NCBI GenBank assembly: GCA_002420305.1
Contig: DIHT01000091.1
Location: forward strand, 1 to 15,027
Reading direction: 5' to 3'
Length of the DNA: 15,027 bases
DNA from: Akkermansiaceae bacterium UBA5689
Lineage (GTDB): Bacteria > Verrucomicrobiota > Verrucomicrobiia > Verrucomicrobiales > Akkermansiaceae
This document shows positions 14,851 through 15,027 of this stretch, in pieces; position 1 is the stretch's first letter; each line of letters begins with the position of its first letter. The position numbers and the translations under genes are program-made. The notes below the pieces were generated by a model. The model ran no database searches, had not been told where the DNA came from, and saw only the letters and a program-made list of their open reading frames with translations.

Positions 14851-15027
14851 TCAGGGGCTCCCGGGAATATGTTGTCTATCGAGCAAATCTACGTAGGCGT
14901 CTGGAACGAGATCTTCAGGGAGCACTCCCAGAGACTCCATGAGCCGGTGTGCTTCAGCCTCGCCACCTTCGATGGAATCCTCCTCGGCGAGGACGACTTC
15001 GAGCTCCAGGAAGTCCCCGAGTCCCTC
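14851..15027 (-). CDS. CYTH-domain protein (class IV adenylate cyclase/thiamine triphosphatase-like), C-terminus only
   Basis: The last 58 codons of a minus-strand gene whose start lies beyond the window. The sequence G-L-G-D-F-L-E-L-E-V-V-L followed by A-x2-L-M-E-S-L-G and A-Y-V-D-L-L is the typical C-terminal end of a CYTH domain, in which the E-L-E-V strand supplies metal-binding glutamates of the triphosphate tunnel. Family members are CyaB-type adenylate cyclases, thiamine triphosphatases or inorganic triphosphatases, which cannot be told apart from this fragment. It converges on the lipoprotein gene with only 14 bases between the stop codons. Confidence 0.8.
   Translation of the reverse strand, partial: EGLGDFLELEVVLAEEDSIEGGEAEAHRLMESLGVLPEDLVPDAYVDLLDRQHIPGSP

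Overview
The window looks like a chromosomal stretch from a moderately GC-rich Gram-negative-type bacterium, most likely of the Planctomycetota/Verrucomicrobiota group and perhaps Verrucomicrobiota. This rests on the secreted PQQ-like beta-propellers that open with W-P-x-W-R-G, a DUF6600 lipoprotein, several xylose-isomerase-like TIM barrels, a divergent Nramp-related transporter and few obvious Shine-Dalgarno sites. No marker gene fixes the phylum. I see no rRNA, tRNA, CRISPR array, transposase or integrase, and no gap between genes exceeds about 200 bases.

Left block (1-2053, minus strand): a likely three-gene catabolic unit, transcribed right to left. It encodes a hexulose-6-phosphate-synthase-like (HUMPS/OMPDC fold) enzyme, a short-chain dehydrogenase and a sugar phosphate isomerase/epimerase-type TIM barrel that runs off the window edge. 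Together they suggest interconversion or cleavage of a sugar or sugar acid phosphate; the substrate cannot be read from sequence.

Central block (2246-7203, plus strand): the most striking part. Four tightly packed genes encode a 90-residue WXG100-like helical hairpin protein, a 189-residue helical protein, a 71-residue WXG-like mini-protein and a 1290-residue membrane-anchored FtsK/SpoIIIE-type ATPase. The last three overlap or nearly overlap. Small W-hairpin proteins beside an FtsK-type ATPase are the hallmark of type VII (ESX/WXG100) secretion, but none of the other known T7SS membrane components is visible. It may be a minimal or unconventional T7SS-like machine in a PVC-type bacterium.

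Right block (7290-15027): two secreted PQQ-like beta-propeller proteins on the plus strand flank a minus-strand TIM-barrel enzyme that appears to start with TTG. Then comes a minus-strand Nramp-superfamily transporter lacking the canonical metal-binding motifs. Diverging from it is a lipoprotein with a DUF6600 domain, a His-rich patch and a long TolA-like coiled coil carrying tandem DNA repeats. The window ends in the C-terminus of a minus-strand CYTH-domain protein.
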